Counted from the stretch's first letter, positions 27,483-36,736 are shown. The stretch: 64,000 bases of DNA from Planctomycetota bacterium (GCA_022071975.1 JAJVIO010000008.1:124001-188000), one strand, 5' to 3'. The notes: a model not told the origin generated them from the sequence alone. Translations and numbers: made by a program.

Positions 27483-30400
27483 AGCTGACCGAACTCTGCG
27501 TGCGCAAGCCGGTGCTGGCCTGGATGATCATGGGCGCCACCATCGTGTTCGGCCTGGTGGCGGCCAGCCGCATCGGCATCAGCCAGTTCCCGGACGTGGA
27601 CTTCCCCACAGTCTCGGTCAGCGTTGACTGGGAAGGCGCATCACCCGACGCCGTCGAGCAGGACGTGGTCGAGATTCTTGAAGAAGCGCTGGTGCAGGTC
27701 GAGGGCGTCAAGTCGATCAGTTCGACCTCGCGCCAGGGGCGGGGCAGCGTGACCGTCGAGTTCGACCTCTCCCGCGACATCGACTCCGCTGTGCAGGACG
27801 TGCAGGCCGTCGTCGCCGAGGCCCAGCGCAGCCTGCCCAACGACGTTGAGCCCCCCACCGTGCGCAAGAGCAATCCCGAAGACCGGCCCATCATGTACGT
27901 CAGCCTTTCCGGCCCGTATTCGCGGCAGGTGCTGGCCGATGTGGTGCGCTACCGCGTCAAGGAAAAGCTGCAGACTCTGCCGGGCGTTGGTGAAGTCACA
28001 CTGGGCGGCTACCTCGAGCGCAATGTGCGCATCTGGGTGGACGCCGACAAGCTCGACGCGAAGGGCCTGACGGTCAGCGACCTGATCAGCGCCCTGCGCC
28101 GCGAACACGTCGAGCTGCCCGCCGGCCGCATCGAGACCGCCGGGCGTGAGGTGAACGTGCGGGTGCTTGGCGAAGCGCTGCACCTGGATGAGCTGCGCGA
28201 GATCGTGGTGCGCGAAGTGGACGGCCGGCCGATCTACCTGCACGAAGTAGCTCTGGTGGAGGACGGCTTTGAAGACGAGCGCCGGCTCAGCCGCGTGAAC
28301 GGCGTTCCGGCGCAGGGCTTGGGCATCCGCAAGCAGCGTGGCGCCAACGCGGTTGAGGTCGCGCAGTCTGTGCGTGCGGTGCTGGATGAAATCCGCCCGA
28401 CGCTCGAGACTGACATGGACCTCGGCATCAACTTCGATTCAACGGTGTACATCGAGGAATCGGTCCACGAGATCGAGTTCGAGCTGGTGCTGGCGATCCT
28501 GCTGACGGCGTTGGTGTGTTGGATTTTCCTGGGTTCATTGAGCAGCACGATGAACGTGGTGCTGGCGATACCGATGTCGCTGCTGGGCACCATCGCGATC
28601 ATCTACTTCATGGGCTTCACACTCAACACCTTCACGTTGCTGGCGCTCGCGCTGGCGGTGGGCATCGTGGTCGACGACGCGATCATGATCATGGAGAACA
28701 TCTACCGCCACTCCGAGGAAGGGGCGGACCGTTTCAAGGCGGCGCTGGGCGGTACCAAGGAGATCATGGGCGCCGCGCTGGCCTCGACCATCGCGATCTG
28801 CGCGATCTTCGCGCCCGTGATTTTCATGAGCGGCGTGACCGGCAAATTCTTCTACCAGTTCGGTGTGACGCTGAGCCTCGCCGTGCTGCTGAGCTATGTG
28901 GAAGCCATCACCCTGGCCCCCGCGCGCTGCGCCCAGTTGCTGAAGAAGAGCGTGAAGGAAAACCGCAGCGCGCTGGGCCGCGTCGTGGATCGCGGCTTTG
29001 ACAAGCTGCGCGAAGGCTACAGCCGCGGGCTGACCCCGGTGCTGCGCTTCCCCTACATCGCGCTGTTGGTAGGCGGCGGTGTGTTCGCCGGCGCGCTGTG
29101 GCTGATGACCTCGCTGCCCAGCGAGTTTGTGCCCAGCCAGGACCAGAGCCGCCTGATGGTGCGCCTGCAGACAGCGGTGGGCAGCAGCCTTGAAGAGAGC
29201 GACGCGCTGTTCAAGCAGGCCGAGGCGCAGGTCAACGCCCGCGACGACGTGAACCGCGTGTTCTGCATTGTCGGCGGTTTCGGCGGCGGTGACGTCAACA
29301 CCTCGATCATGTTCGTGACACTGGTTCCGCCCAAGGAACGCGACAAGACGCAGAACGAGATCGCCGGCGAGTTGCGCGGCGTGCTCAACAAGACACCGGG
29401 CCTGAAGGCCGTCGTGCAGGACCTCAGCCAGCAGGGCTTCAGCGCGCGGCGCGGCTTCCCCGTGGAATTCAGCGTGCGCGGGCCTGATTTCAACAAGCTG
29501 GGTGAACTCGCCCAGCAGATGGCCGACGAGATGCGCGACAGCGGCCTGGTGGTTGACGTGGACACTGACTACCAGGTCGGCATGCCGGAGCTTCGCGTCG
29601 TGCCGGACCGCGCCCGCGCAGCGGACCTCGGCGTGCCGATGCAGGACGTGGCGGTAACGCTGAACGCGCTGGTGGGCGGCGTGCGCGTCGGCAAATTCAG
29701 CGACCAGGGCCGCCGGCTCGATGTGCGCCTGCGCCTGCTGGCCGGCCAGCGCAGCAGCCCCCAGGACCTGGAACGCCTGCGCGTGCGCACCAGCAGCGGA
29801 GAACGCATTCCGCTCAGCAACCTGGTCAAGCAGGAGGAGCGCCCGGTGCTGCAGAGCATCATGCGCCAGGACCGCGAGCGCAGCATCACGGTGTTCGCCA
29901 ACGTCGCCCCGGGCCACACCCAGAACGAAGCGCTCGAGAAAGTCCGCGAGCTGCAGGACAAAATGCCCGAGGGCTACCGCATTGCCATGAGCGGCGCCTC
30001 CGTTGAGTACCAGGACTCGTTCAACAGCCTGATCTTCGCGCTGCTGATGGGAGTCCTGGTCGCCTACATGGTGCTGGCCGGACAGTTCAACAGCTTCTTC
30101 CACCCCATCACGGTGCTGACCATCGTGCCGCTCTCCATTGCCGGCGCGGCGCTGGCGCTGTTTGCCTTCGGCCAGACGCTCAACATCTTCAGCATGATCG
30201 GCCTGCTGCTGTTGCTTGGCATCGCCAAGAAGAACTCGATCATCCTGGTCGATTACGCCAACCAGTTGCGGCTCAAGGGCCTCACCGCGCGCGAAGCCAT
30301 GGCCAAGGCCGGGCCGATCCGTTTGCGTCCGATCCTGATGACCAGCGCCGCGACCATGATGGCCGCGTTGCCGGCCGCGATGGCGCTGGGCCCGGGTGGT

Positions 30401-30598
30401 GAAATCCGGCGCCCGATGGCAATCGGCGTGCTGGGCGGCATGGCGGTAGCCACGCTGCTGAGCCTGCTGGTGGTGCCTTCGTTCTACGTGCTGATGGACG
30501 ATTGGCTGCGCTTCTTCCGCCGCGGCAAGGGAGGCCCGGAAGGAGCCGTCGAGGAAATCCCGGAAGCTGACAGCGAGGTTCAGGACTCGCGTGTGTAG
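27479..30598 (+). CDS. RND efflux permease (AcrB/MexB family)
   Basis: 1039 aa; GISQFPDVDFPTVSVSVDWEGASPDAVEQDV; ALALAVGIVVDDAIMIMENIYRH. Confidence 0.95.
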   Translation: MKLTELCVRKPVLAWMIMGATIVFGLVAASRIGISQFPDVDFPTVSVSVDWEGASPDAVEQDVVEILEEALVQVEGVKSISSTSRQGRGSVTVEFDLSRDIDSAVQDVQAVVAEAQRSLPNDVEPPTVRKSNPEDRPIMYVSLSGPYSRQVLADVVRYRVKEKLQTLPGVGEVTLGGYLERNVRIWVDADKLDAKGLTVSDLISALRREHVELPAGRIETAGREVNVRVLGEALHLDELREIVVREVDGRPIYLHEVALVEDGFEDERRLSRVNGVPAQGLGIRKQRGANAVEVAQSVRAVLDEIRPTLETDMDLGINFDSTVYIEESVHEIEFELVLAILLTALVCWIFLGSLSSTMNVVLAIPMSLLGTIAIIYFMGFTLNTFTLLALALAVGIVVDDAIMIMENIYRHSEEGADRFKAALGGTKEIMGAALASTIAICAIFAPVIFMSGVTGKFFYQFGVTLSLAVLLSYVEAITLAPARCAQLLKKSVKENRSALGRVVDRGFDKLREGYSRGLTPVLRFPYIALLVGGGVFAGALWLMTSLPSEFVPSQDQSRLMVRLQTAVGSSLEESDALFKQAEAQVNARDDVNRVFCIVGGFGGGDVNTSIMFVTLVPPKERDKTQNEIAGELRGVLNKTPGLKAVVQDLSQQGFSARRGFPVEFSVRGPDFNKLGELAQQMADEMRDSGLVVDVDTDYQVGMPELRVVPDRARAADLGVPMQDVAVTLNALVGGVRVGKFSDQGRRLDVRLRLLAGQRSSPQDLERLRVRTSSGERIPLSNLVKQEERPVLQSIMRQDRERSITVFANVAPGHTQNEALEKVRELQDKMPEGYRIAMSGASVEYQDSFNSLIFALLMGVLVAYMVLAGQFNSFFHPITVLTIVPLSIAGAALALFAFGQTLNIFSMIGLLLLLGIAKKNSIILVDYANQLRLKGLTAREAMAKAGPIRLRPILMTSAATMMAALPAAMALGPGGEIRRPMAIGVLGGMAVATLLSLLVVPSFYVLMDDWLRFFRRGKGGPEGAVEEIPEADSEVQDSRV

Positions 30599-30604
30599 GC
30601 CGGC

Positions 30605-31918
30605 CTACTTGTACAGCTCTTTCAACAGCAGGTCGCCGGCCTTCAGCAGCCGCTGGTCCATGCTGCTGGCCGCAAGCGGCAGCAGGTTGGCGCGGGTTTC
30701 CTTGCGGTACTTCTCGATCTCTTCGGTGCTGCGGCCGGAAGTCGGCAGGCAGCGCAGGTTGTGCACGCGGTCGCACATCTTGACGGCCTTGATCCAGCCG
30801 GGCGCGCGGCGCAGGCCTTCGTAGTAGCGCTCAAGGCCCAGTTCTTTGGGTGTGCCGTCGCGCTTGTACATCTTGGTCAGCAGCACCACGGCGCCGGAGA
30901 CGTTGTCGCCAAAGGCCTGCGACAGCTGGGCGGGCGTGGTGTTCATGTCGTCTTCCAGCACGTCGTGCAGCAGGGCGGTGATCACCTCGTCGCGCTCGCG
31001 CAACTTCACGTTCTCGACGGCGATCAGCGCGACCTCGAGCGGGTGGGTGGCGTAGGGCAAGCCGCCGTCGCGGGTCTGGCCGGCGTGGGCGCGGTACATC
31101 AGCTCAAGCGCGCGCGTCACGTCGCGGTGAAGGCCGGGCTCGAGCTGGTTCAACAGGCGCTTCTCCAGCGGTTCGCACTCGGGCGGGCGGCTGACCTTGA
31201 GTTCCGTCTCCGGCGGGGCCGCGGGCTTATCGTCGCCGCGGTGGCGTTTCTCCATGACGCGGCGGATGTCCTCGAAGCTGATGTCCTTCTGCACCATCAG
31301 CACCATCAGGTGGAACACCAGGTCGCACATCTCGCCGACCAGCTCGCTGCGCTTTTCTCCCTTGGCGGCGATGATCGTCTCGGTGGCTTCTTCGCCCAGC
31401 TTCTTGAGGATCTTGTCGAGCCCCTTGGTGAAGAGGTAGGTGCTGTAGCTGCCCTCGGGCAGCTTGGTCTTGCGCTCCTGCAGCAGCGTGCGCACGTCGT
31501 CCATCAGCGCGCCGAAGCGCGCACCCCAGCCAAGCGCGGGCTGTTCCGCCTGCTCGATTTCGCTGAGCACCGCCTTGTTCTTGAACACCGTCTGGAAGAA
31601 GCAGTCGCCTTCGCCGGTGTGGCAGGCCGGGCCGTCCGGCAGCACGCGCGCCACCAGCGCGTCACCGTCGCAATCCAGCTTCAGCTCGGCCACGCGCATG
31701 GTGTTGCCGCTGGATTCCCCCTTCACCCACAGCTGCTTGCGGCTGCGCGACCAGAAGGTGACCAGTCCGGTCTCGAGCGTCTTGCGGAAGGCCGCCAGGT
31801 TCATCCACGCCAGCGTCAGCACCTCGCCCGTGCGCGCGTCCTGCATGATGCAGGGGATCAGGCCGCTGCTGTCGAACTTCAGGCCTTCAACGGGTGCTTG
31901 TTCAGTGAAGTCGCTCAT
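30605..31918 (-). CDS. hisIE: HisI-HisE bifunctional enzyme fused to a C-terminal SpoT/MESH1-like HD hydrolase domain
   Basis: HisI (MNLAAFRKTLETGLVTFWSRSRKQLWVKGESSGN), HisE (GEEATETIIAAKGE), then H-HD-ED-DRxHN: AHAGQTRDGGLPYATHPLEVALI..ALLHDVLEDD..LTKM..KAVKMCDRVHNLR. Confidence 0.92.
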   Translation of the reverse strand: MSDFTEQAPVEGLKFDSSGLIPCIMQDARTGEVLTLAWMNLAAFRKTLETGLVTFWSRSRKQLWVKGESSGNTMRVAELKLDCDGDALVARVLPDGPACHTGEGDCFFQTVFKNKAVLSEIEQAEQPALGWGARFGALMDDVRTLLQERKTKLPEGSYSTYLFTKGLDKILKKLGEEATETIIAAKGEKRSELVGEMCDLVFHLMVLMVQKDISFEDIRRVMEKRHRGDDKPAAPPETELKVSRPPECEPLEKRLLNQLEPGLHRDVTRALELMYRAHAGQTRDGGLPYATHPLEVALIAVENVKLRERDEVITALLHDVLEDDMNTTPAQLSQAFGDNVSGAVVLLTKMYKRDGTPKELGLERYYEGLRRAPGWIKAVKMCDRVHNLRCLPTSGRSTEEIEKYRKETRANLLPLAASSMDQRLLKAGDLLLKELYK

Positions 31919-31960
31919 GATGTGTCAGGGGCCAGGTTACAGGTTTCAGGGGTCAGGGAA

Positions 31961-32737
31961 CTACGCCAGCGCTGTCATCTCGACCGGTCTGATGTTGAAG
32001 CTCTGGCTGCGTAAAAACTCCTTCGCTTCCCTGACCGTGTGCTGCCCGAAGTGAAAGATGCCGGCCGCGAGCACCGCCGCCGCGCCTGCTTTCAGCCCTT
32101 CGGCCAGATGCTCCAGTCTACCAACCCCGCCGGAAGCTATCACCGGGACGGCAACCAGCGCGGCGGCCTTGCGGGTCAGCTCGAGGTCAAAGCCTTCGCC
32201 CGTGCCGTCGCGGTCCATGCTGGTGAGCAAAATCTCGCCGGCGCCCAGCTCGACGCCACTCTTGATCCACTTCAACGCGTCCATGCCCGTGTCTTCACGG
32301 CCGCCTTTCACGTAGACGTGATAGCTGCTGTCCGGCTGTTTGCGCGCGTCCACGGCCAGCACCACGGCCTGCTTGCCGAAACGCGCGGCGCAGTCGCGGA
32401 TCAATTGCGGGTTCTTCACGGCCGCGCTGTTGATGGCGACCTTGTCTGCGCCCGCGCGCAGCAGGCGCTCAAAGTCTTCCACGCTGCGCACGCCGCCGCC
32501 GATGGTGAACGGGATGCTGAGTTCGAGGGCGCAACGCCGGGCGAGTTCCACGGTGGTGTCGCGGTTTTCGTGGCTGGCGGTGATGTCCAGGAACACCAGC
32601 TCGTCCGCCTGTTCGCGGTCGTAGCGCACGGCGCATTCGACGGGGTCGCCGGCGTCGCGCAGGCCGACGAAATTGACGCCCTTCACGACGCGGCCGTCTT
32701 TCACGTCGAGGCACACAATCAGTCGTTTTGCGAGCAT
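31961..32737 (-). CDS. hisF: imidazole glycerol phosphate synthase subunit HisF
   Basis: [34 protein letters not shown]. Confidence 0.96.
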   Translation of the reverse strand: MLAKRLIVCLDVKDGRVVKGVNFVGLRDAGDPVECAVRYDREQADELVFLDITASHENRDTTVELARRCALELSIPFTIGGGVRSVEDFERLLRAGADKVAINSAAVKNPQLIRDCAARFGKQAVVLAVDARKQPDSSYHVYVKGGREDTGMDALKWIKSGVELGAGEILLTSMDRDGTGEGFDLELTRKAAALVAVPVIASGGVGRLEHLAEGLKAGAAAVLAAGIFHFGQHTVREAKEFLRSQSFNIRPVEMTALA

Positions 32738-32747
32738 CGTTCAGGGT

Positions 32748-32837
32748 AGAGGTCAGAGTTTAAAGGCCAGAGGTCAGGGAAACTCACGGAGCGCTTAGCG
32801 CCGTTTTCTGTCCTCTGGCCTCCAGCCTCTGACCTCT
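32748..32837. repeat. long imperfect intergenic hairpin
   Basis: AGAGGTCAGAG/CTCTGACCTCT outer arms (32748-32758, 32827-32837) and GGCCAGAGG/CCTCTGGCC inner arms (32765-32773, 32812-32820). Confidence 0.75.
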
Positions 32838-32854
32838 CTTTTCAAGTTTCTGCT

Positions 32855-33622
32855 CTAGCTGCGAGCCGCGAGGCCGGCCTTGGCGTATTCGAGCGCCTGC
32901 TCGTAACTGAACTCGCCCTGCATCAGCGGCTTGCCCACCAGCACGCCGGAGATGCCCTCGGTGGCGGCGGCCGCCTTGATGTGGTCCAGCGTCTGCACGC
33001 CGCCGGTGATGATCACGTCGCCGCCGATCTGCGCGGCCTCGGCGACGCTGGGGCCGTTGCCGCGCGCGTCGGCCGAGACGTCCTGGAAGATGAAATGTTT
33101 CACGCCCGCCTCGCGCACCTTGGCTGCAACCTGCGCTGGGGTGGCCTTGGAGTCCTTGATCCAGTCCTGCGCGACCATGCGGCCGTTCTTGACGTCGATG
33201 AAAATCACCACCGCGTCGGCCGCGTGCTTGACGGCGGCCTGCACGAGCGCCGGGTTCTGCATGGCGGCGCTGCCGATGGCGGCGCGCCTGATGCCGAGCG
33301 AGGTGACCATCTGGAAACTCTCCAGGTCGCGCACGCCGCCGCTGACCTGCACGGTGATGTCAAAGGTCTTGGCAAGCTCACCCATCACGGACAGGTTGCG
33401 CTCGGCACCGGCCAGCACGCTGCCGGAGTGCTCAGCCTGGCTTACGATGAAAGGGCCGTCCAGGTTGTAGAGGTGGATCATGCCCGCGCCGGCTTCGACA
33501 AACTTGCGGACGAAGCCGATGGGCTCAACCCGGTTGGCGCGGGTGCCCATGCCCACGGACTCATAGCGCAGGGCCATGCCGCCGCGCAGCTCGATTGCCG
33601 GGATCACCTGGAAGTCGCTCAT
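32855..33622 (-). CDS. divergent HisA-like (beta/alpha)8 barrel paralog
   Basis: MSDFQVIPAIELRGGMALRY...QVSGGVRDLES...FIDVKNGR...ITGGVQTLDHI. Confidence 0.8.
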   Translation of the reverse strand: MSDFQVIPAIELRGGMALRYESVGMGTRANRVEPIGFVRKFVEAGAGMIHLYNLDGPFIVSQAEHSGSVLAGAERNLSVMGELAKTFDITVQVSGGVRDLESFQMVTSLGIRRAAIGSAAMQNPALVQAAVKHAADAVVIFIDVKNGRMVAQDWIKDSKATPAQVAAKVREAGVKHFIFQDVSADARGNGPSVAEAAQIGGDVIITGGVQTLDHIKAAAATEGISGVLVGKPLMQGEFSYEQALEYAKAGLAARS

Positions 33623-34356
33623 GTTCGCTGTCCTTTCGCGGCCTGCAGAGCCTGTCTAACCGTAAATCGCCCTTCATACAACGCCTTGCCGATGATCAAG
33701 CCGTCAACCCCGCCGCCGATGGTTGCGGCCGCGGTCACATGCGCAAGGCTGCCGACGCCGCCGGAGGCTATCACCGCGGCCCCTTTCTGCGCCAGCTTGC
33801 ACGCGCCCTGAAGATCAGGCCCGATCAGCATGCCGTCACGGGCGATGTCGGTATAGATGAAACGGGAGACTCCGGCCTCCACCATTCGCTTCGCCAACTC
33901 AATGGCTGAGACTTCGCTGGTTTTCACCCAGCCCTCGACGGCCACCATGCCGTCCCGGGCGTCGATGCCTACGGCAATCCGGTCGCCGAACTCGGCGGTC
34001 AACTCGCGTACCAACTCAGGTTGGCGCAGGGCCACGGTGCCGAGGATGACGCGTTTTACTCCGCGCTTGAGCGCTTGCTCTACGTCGGCCCGGCTGCGCA
34101 GGCCGCCGCCGAACTCGACCGGGATCTCGACTGTGTTACAGATCGCACGCAGCACGGCCAGGTTTTCGCCCGCTTCGCCGAATGCGCCGTCCAGGTTCAC
34201 CACGTGCAGCCAGCGCGCGCCCTGGGCGGCGAAGTCGCGGGCGACCTCGGTGGCATCTTCGGCGTAGGTGGTTTCGGCGTCGGCGCGGCCCTGCTGCAGG
34301 CGCACCACGCGCCCCTGGCGCAGGTCGATGGCGGGATAGATCGTGAAGTCGCTCAT
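33619..34356 (-). CDS. hisA: ProFAR isomerase HisA
   Basis: MSDFTIYPAIDLRQGRVVRLQQGR...EFGGGLRSRADVE...YTDIARDGM. Confidence 0.95.
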   Translation of the reverse strand: MSDFTIYPAIDLRQGRVVRLQQGRADAETTYAEDATEVARDFAAQGARWLHVVNLDGAFGEAGENLAVLRAICNTVEIPVEFGGGLRSRADVEQALKRGVKRVILGTVALRQPELVRELTAEFGDRIAVGIDARDGMVAVEGWVKTSEVSAIELAKRMVEAGVSRFIYTDIARDGMLIGPDLQGACKLAQKGAAVIASGGVGSLAHVTAAATIGGGVDGLIIGKALYEGRFTVRQALQAAKGQRT

Positions 34357-34924
34357 AGCTTCAGGAAATTCTCCAGCAGTCTGGCGCCGCAGCGCTGGCT
34401 CTTTTCGGGGTGGGCCTGGATGCCGCGCACGTTGCCGCGCCGCACCACGCTGCAGAAGGTCTCGCCGTAATCGGTTTCGCCCAGCACATCCGCGCGCTCG
34501 GCCGGCTCGCACACGAAGCTGTGCACGAAGTAGAAGAAGGCTTCTTCCGGCAAGTTTTCCAGCAGCGGGTCGGCCTTTCGCGGCAGAATGCGGTTCCAGC
34601 CCATGTGCGGCACCGGGTTGGCGCCCGCCCTGATTTCGCGCACGCGGCCGGGGATCAGCCCCAGGCCGGGGGTCTTCTCGAACTCCTCACCAGTTTCAAA
34701 CAGCAACTGCATGCCGAGGCAGATGCCCAGCAAGGGCCTGCCGGATCCCGCGAACTCGCGGATTGCGGCCGTGAAGCCGCGCTCGTTCAGGGCCTGCATG
34801 CCGGCCGGGAAGCTGCCCACTCCCGGCAGCAGCAGGCGCTCGGCGCTTGTGACGGCCGCCGCTTCCGTGCACGCGAAATGCTGCCCAGGTTGCAGATGCC
34901 GGAATCAATGATGGTGACGTTCAT
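34353..34924 (-). pseudogene. hisH: imidazole glycerol phosphate synthase subunit HisH with apparent N-terminal deletion/frameshift
   Basis: N-term MNVTIIDSGICNLGSISRA in one frame, remainder ...EAAAVTSAERLLLPGVGSFPAGMQALNERGF..GICLGMQLLFE..GIQAHPEKS in another. Confidence 0.8.
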
Positions 34925-34933
34925 GGCAGCTTA

Positions 34934-35030
34934 GGGGACTGTCCCCGTTTTTGGGGACTCTCCTCGCCCTCGAAACTCGAACTGTTCTCCCAAACGGGGA
35001 CAGTCCCCAACTGCGGGGACAGTCCCCTAC
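34934..35030. repeat. REP-like palindrome cluster, family C (GGGGACTGTCCCC)
   Basis: GGGGACAGTCCCCAACTGCGGGGACAGTCCCCTAC at 34996-35030 plus GGGGACTGTCCCC at 34934-34946. Confidence 0.85.
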
Positions 35031-35614
35031 AGCACTCCCTTGGTGCTGGGCACGCCCTTGCGCCGGGCGTCGTAATCGAGCGCAAACCGTAACGCACGCG
35101 TGACCGCCTTGAACACGCCCTCAATAATGTGGTGCGTGTCGTCGCCGCGCAGCACGTCGATGTGCAGGTTCATGGGGAAGTGCGTGCTGAAGCTGCGCCA
35201 GAAGTGCTCGACCATTTCCGTGGGCAGGCCCCCCACCTCTTCGCGTTTCAGCTGCCCCAGCTCGCACACCAGGAACGGACGGCCACTGAGGTCAAGCGCG
35301 CAGCGGATCAACGCCTCATCCATGGGGATCAGGCTGCTGCCGTAGCGGTTGATGCCGGCCTTGTCGCCGGCCGCCTGCTTGAAGGCTTCGCCGATCGCGA
35401 TGGCAATGTCCTCCACGCTGTGGTGGGCGTCCACGTGCAGGTCGCCGGTGCAGTTGACGGTCAGGTCGAACAGGCCGTGTTTGCTGAACAGTTCCAGCAT
35501 GTGGTTCAGGAAGCCGATGCCGGTCTGTACGGCATACTTGCCCTCGCCATCGAGGTTGACCTCGACGGCGATCTGCGTCTCGGAAGTCTTGCGGCTGTAG
35601 CTGGCTGTTCGCAT
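35027..35614 (-). CDS. hisB: imidazoleglycerol-phosphate dehydratase
   Basis: TGIGFLNHMLELFSKHG; DLHVDAHHSVEDIAIAIGEA. Confidence 0.95.
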   Translation of the reverse strand: MRTASYSRKTSETQIAVEVNLDGEGKYAVQTGIGFLNHMLELFSKHGLFDLTVNCTGDLHVDAHHSVEDIAIAIGEAFKQAAGDKAGINRYGSSLIPMDEALIRCALDLSGRPFLVCELGQLKREEVGGLPTEMVEHFWRSFSTHFPMNLHIDVLRGDDTHHIIEGVFKAVTRALRFALDYDARRKGVPSTKGVL

Positions 35615-35633
35615 AGGCCGGTCCAGATCTCGC

Positions 35634-35657
35634 GGGCGAGGCAAGCCTCGCCCCTAC
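35634..35657. repeat. REP-like palindrome, family D (GGGCGAGGC-AA-GCCTCGCCC-CTAC)
   Basis: 20-bp palindrome followed by CTAC; the CTA is the hisC stop codon. Confidence 0.8.
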
Positions 35658-36730
35658 CCCACCACTGTCATCGCATACTCGAGCGCCTTCAGGAAGGCGT
35701 CGTTTTCTTCGGGCCGGCCGATACTTACGCGCAGGGCCTTGCCCAGGCGCGGGTAGCCGCTGACGTCACGGATCAGCACGCCGCGGCTGACCATGGCTTT
35801 CCAGATGTCGCGCGGCGCGCGCTCGGTTTCGAACAGCAGAAAATTCGCGCGGCTGGGGTACACCTTCACGCCTGTGTACTCGCGCAGCTTGCGGGCCACG
35901 CGCTCGCGTTCACGCTTGGTTTCTTCCACGCGGGCCTTCAGCGTCACCGCGTTCTCGATCGCCGTCTCCACGGCCGCCATGGTGAAGATGTTGAGGTTGT
36001 AGGGCAGCTTGGCCGCCGCGAAAATCGGCCTCGCTTCCGGGTGGCAGACCATGCAGCCGAAGCGCAGGCCGGCCGTGGCCAGCGCCTTGCTGAAGGTGCG
36101 CAGCACCACCAGGTTGCGGCAGTGGCGGGTGAGCTCCAACGCCGTTTCGCCGTGGAACTCGAAGTAGGCTTCGTCCACCACCCACAGGGCGGCGCTGGTG
36201 TTGACCAGGTGCTCAAGGTCCGTCGGGTCGATCACACTGCCAGTCGGGTTGTTGGGCGTGGCCAGCACCACCACGGAGGCGTCGGCGGCCGCTTCTTCCA
36301 GCGCGGCGGCGTTGTACTGCAGCTCGTCGTTGAGCCCGGCAGTGACCACCTCGGCGCCAAGCAGGTCCGCCAGCAGCTTGTATACCGTAAAGGTGGGCTG
36401 CGGGATCACCACTTTGCGCCCGCGCTCGAGGGTGCTGACGAACACGGCGTACAGCAGCTCGTTGGAGCCGTTGCCCGCCAGCACCTGGTTGGCGTCCGCA
36501 CCGATGTGCGCGGCCACCTTGGCCAGAAACGCGTCGGGCACGAACGGTGGGTAGCGGTTCCAGGGCAGGTCGCGCACGCGCTCGAACACTTCCTGCTTCA
36601 GCGCGGCCGGCCAGTCCCAGGCGTTTTCGTTCTGGTTCAGCTTGACCGGGCAGTCCGGCACATCAAGCGTGTAGCCGCCGGCCAGGCCGGGCAGCTGCGT
36701 CTTGAAGTACTTGAGCGTGGTGTTGTCCAT
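35654..36730 (-). CDS. hisC: histidinol-phosphate aminotransferase
   Basis: KLNQNENAWDWP; ATPNNPTGSVI; RTFSKALATAGLRFG. Confidence 0.94.
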   Translation of the reverse strand: MDNTTLKYFKTQLPGLAGGYTLDVPDCPVKLNQNENAWDWPAALKQEVFERVRDLPWNRYPPFVPDAFLAKVAAHIGADANQVLAGNGSNELLYAVFVSTLERGRKVVIPQPTFTVYKLLADLLGAEVVTAGLNDELQYNAAALEEAAADASVVVLATPNNPTGSVIDPTDLEHLVNTSAALWVVDEAYFEFHGETALELTRHCRNLVVLRTFSKALATAGLRFGCMVCHPEARPIFAAAKLPYNLNIFTMAAVETAIENAVTLKARVEETKRERERVARKLREYTGVKVYPSRANFLLFETERAPRDIWKAMVSRGVLIRDVSGYPRLGKALRVSIGRPEENDAFLKALEYAMTVVG

Positions 36731-36736
36731 GAACGC

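Noticed and set aside
28535-30103. 522-aa minus ORF (and 48885-50741 minus, 618 aa)
   Set aside because: Antisense to the RND permease and to MTHFR/plsY; His/Gln/Ala-rich shadow composition, no motifs.
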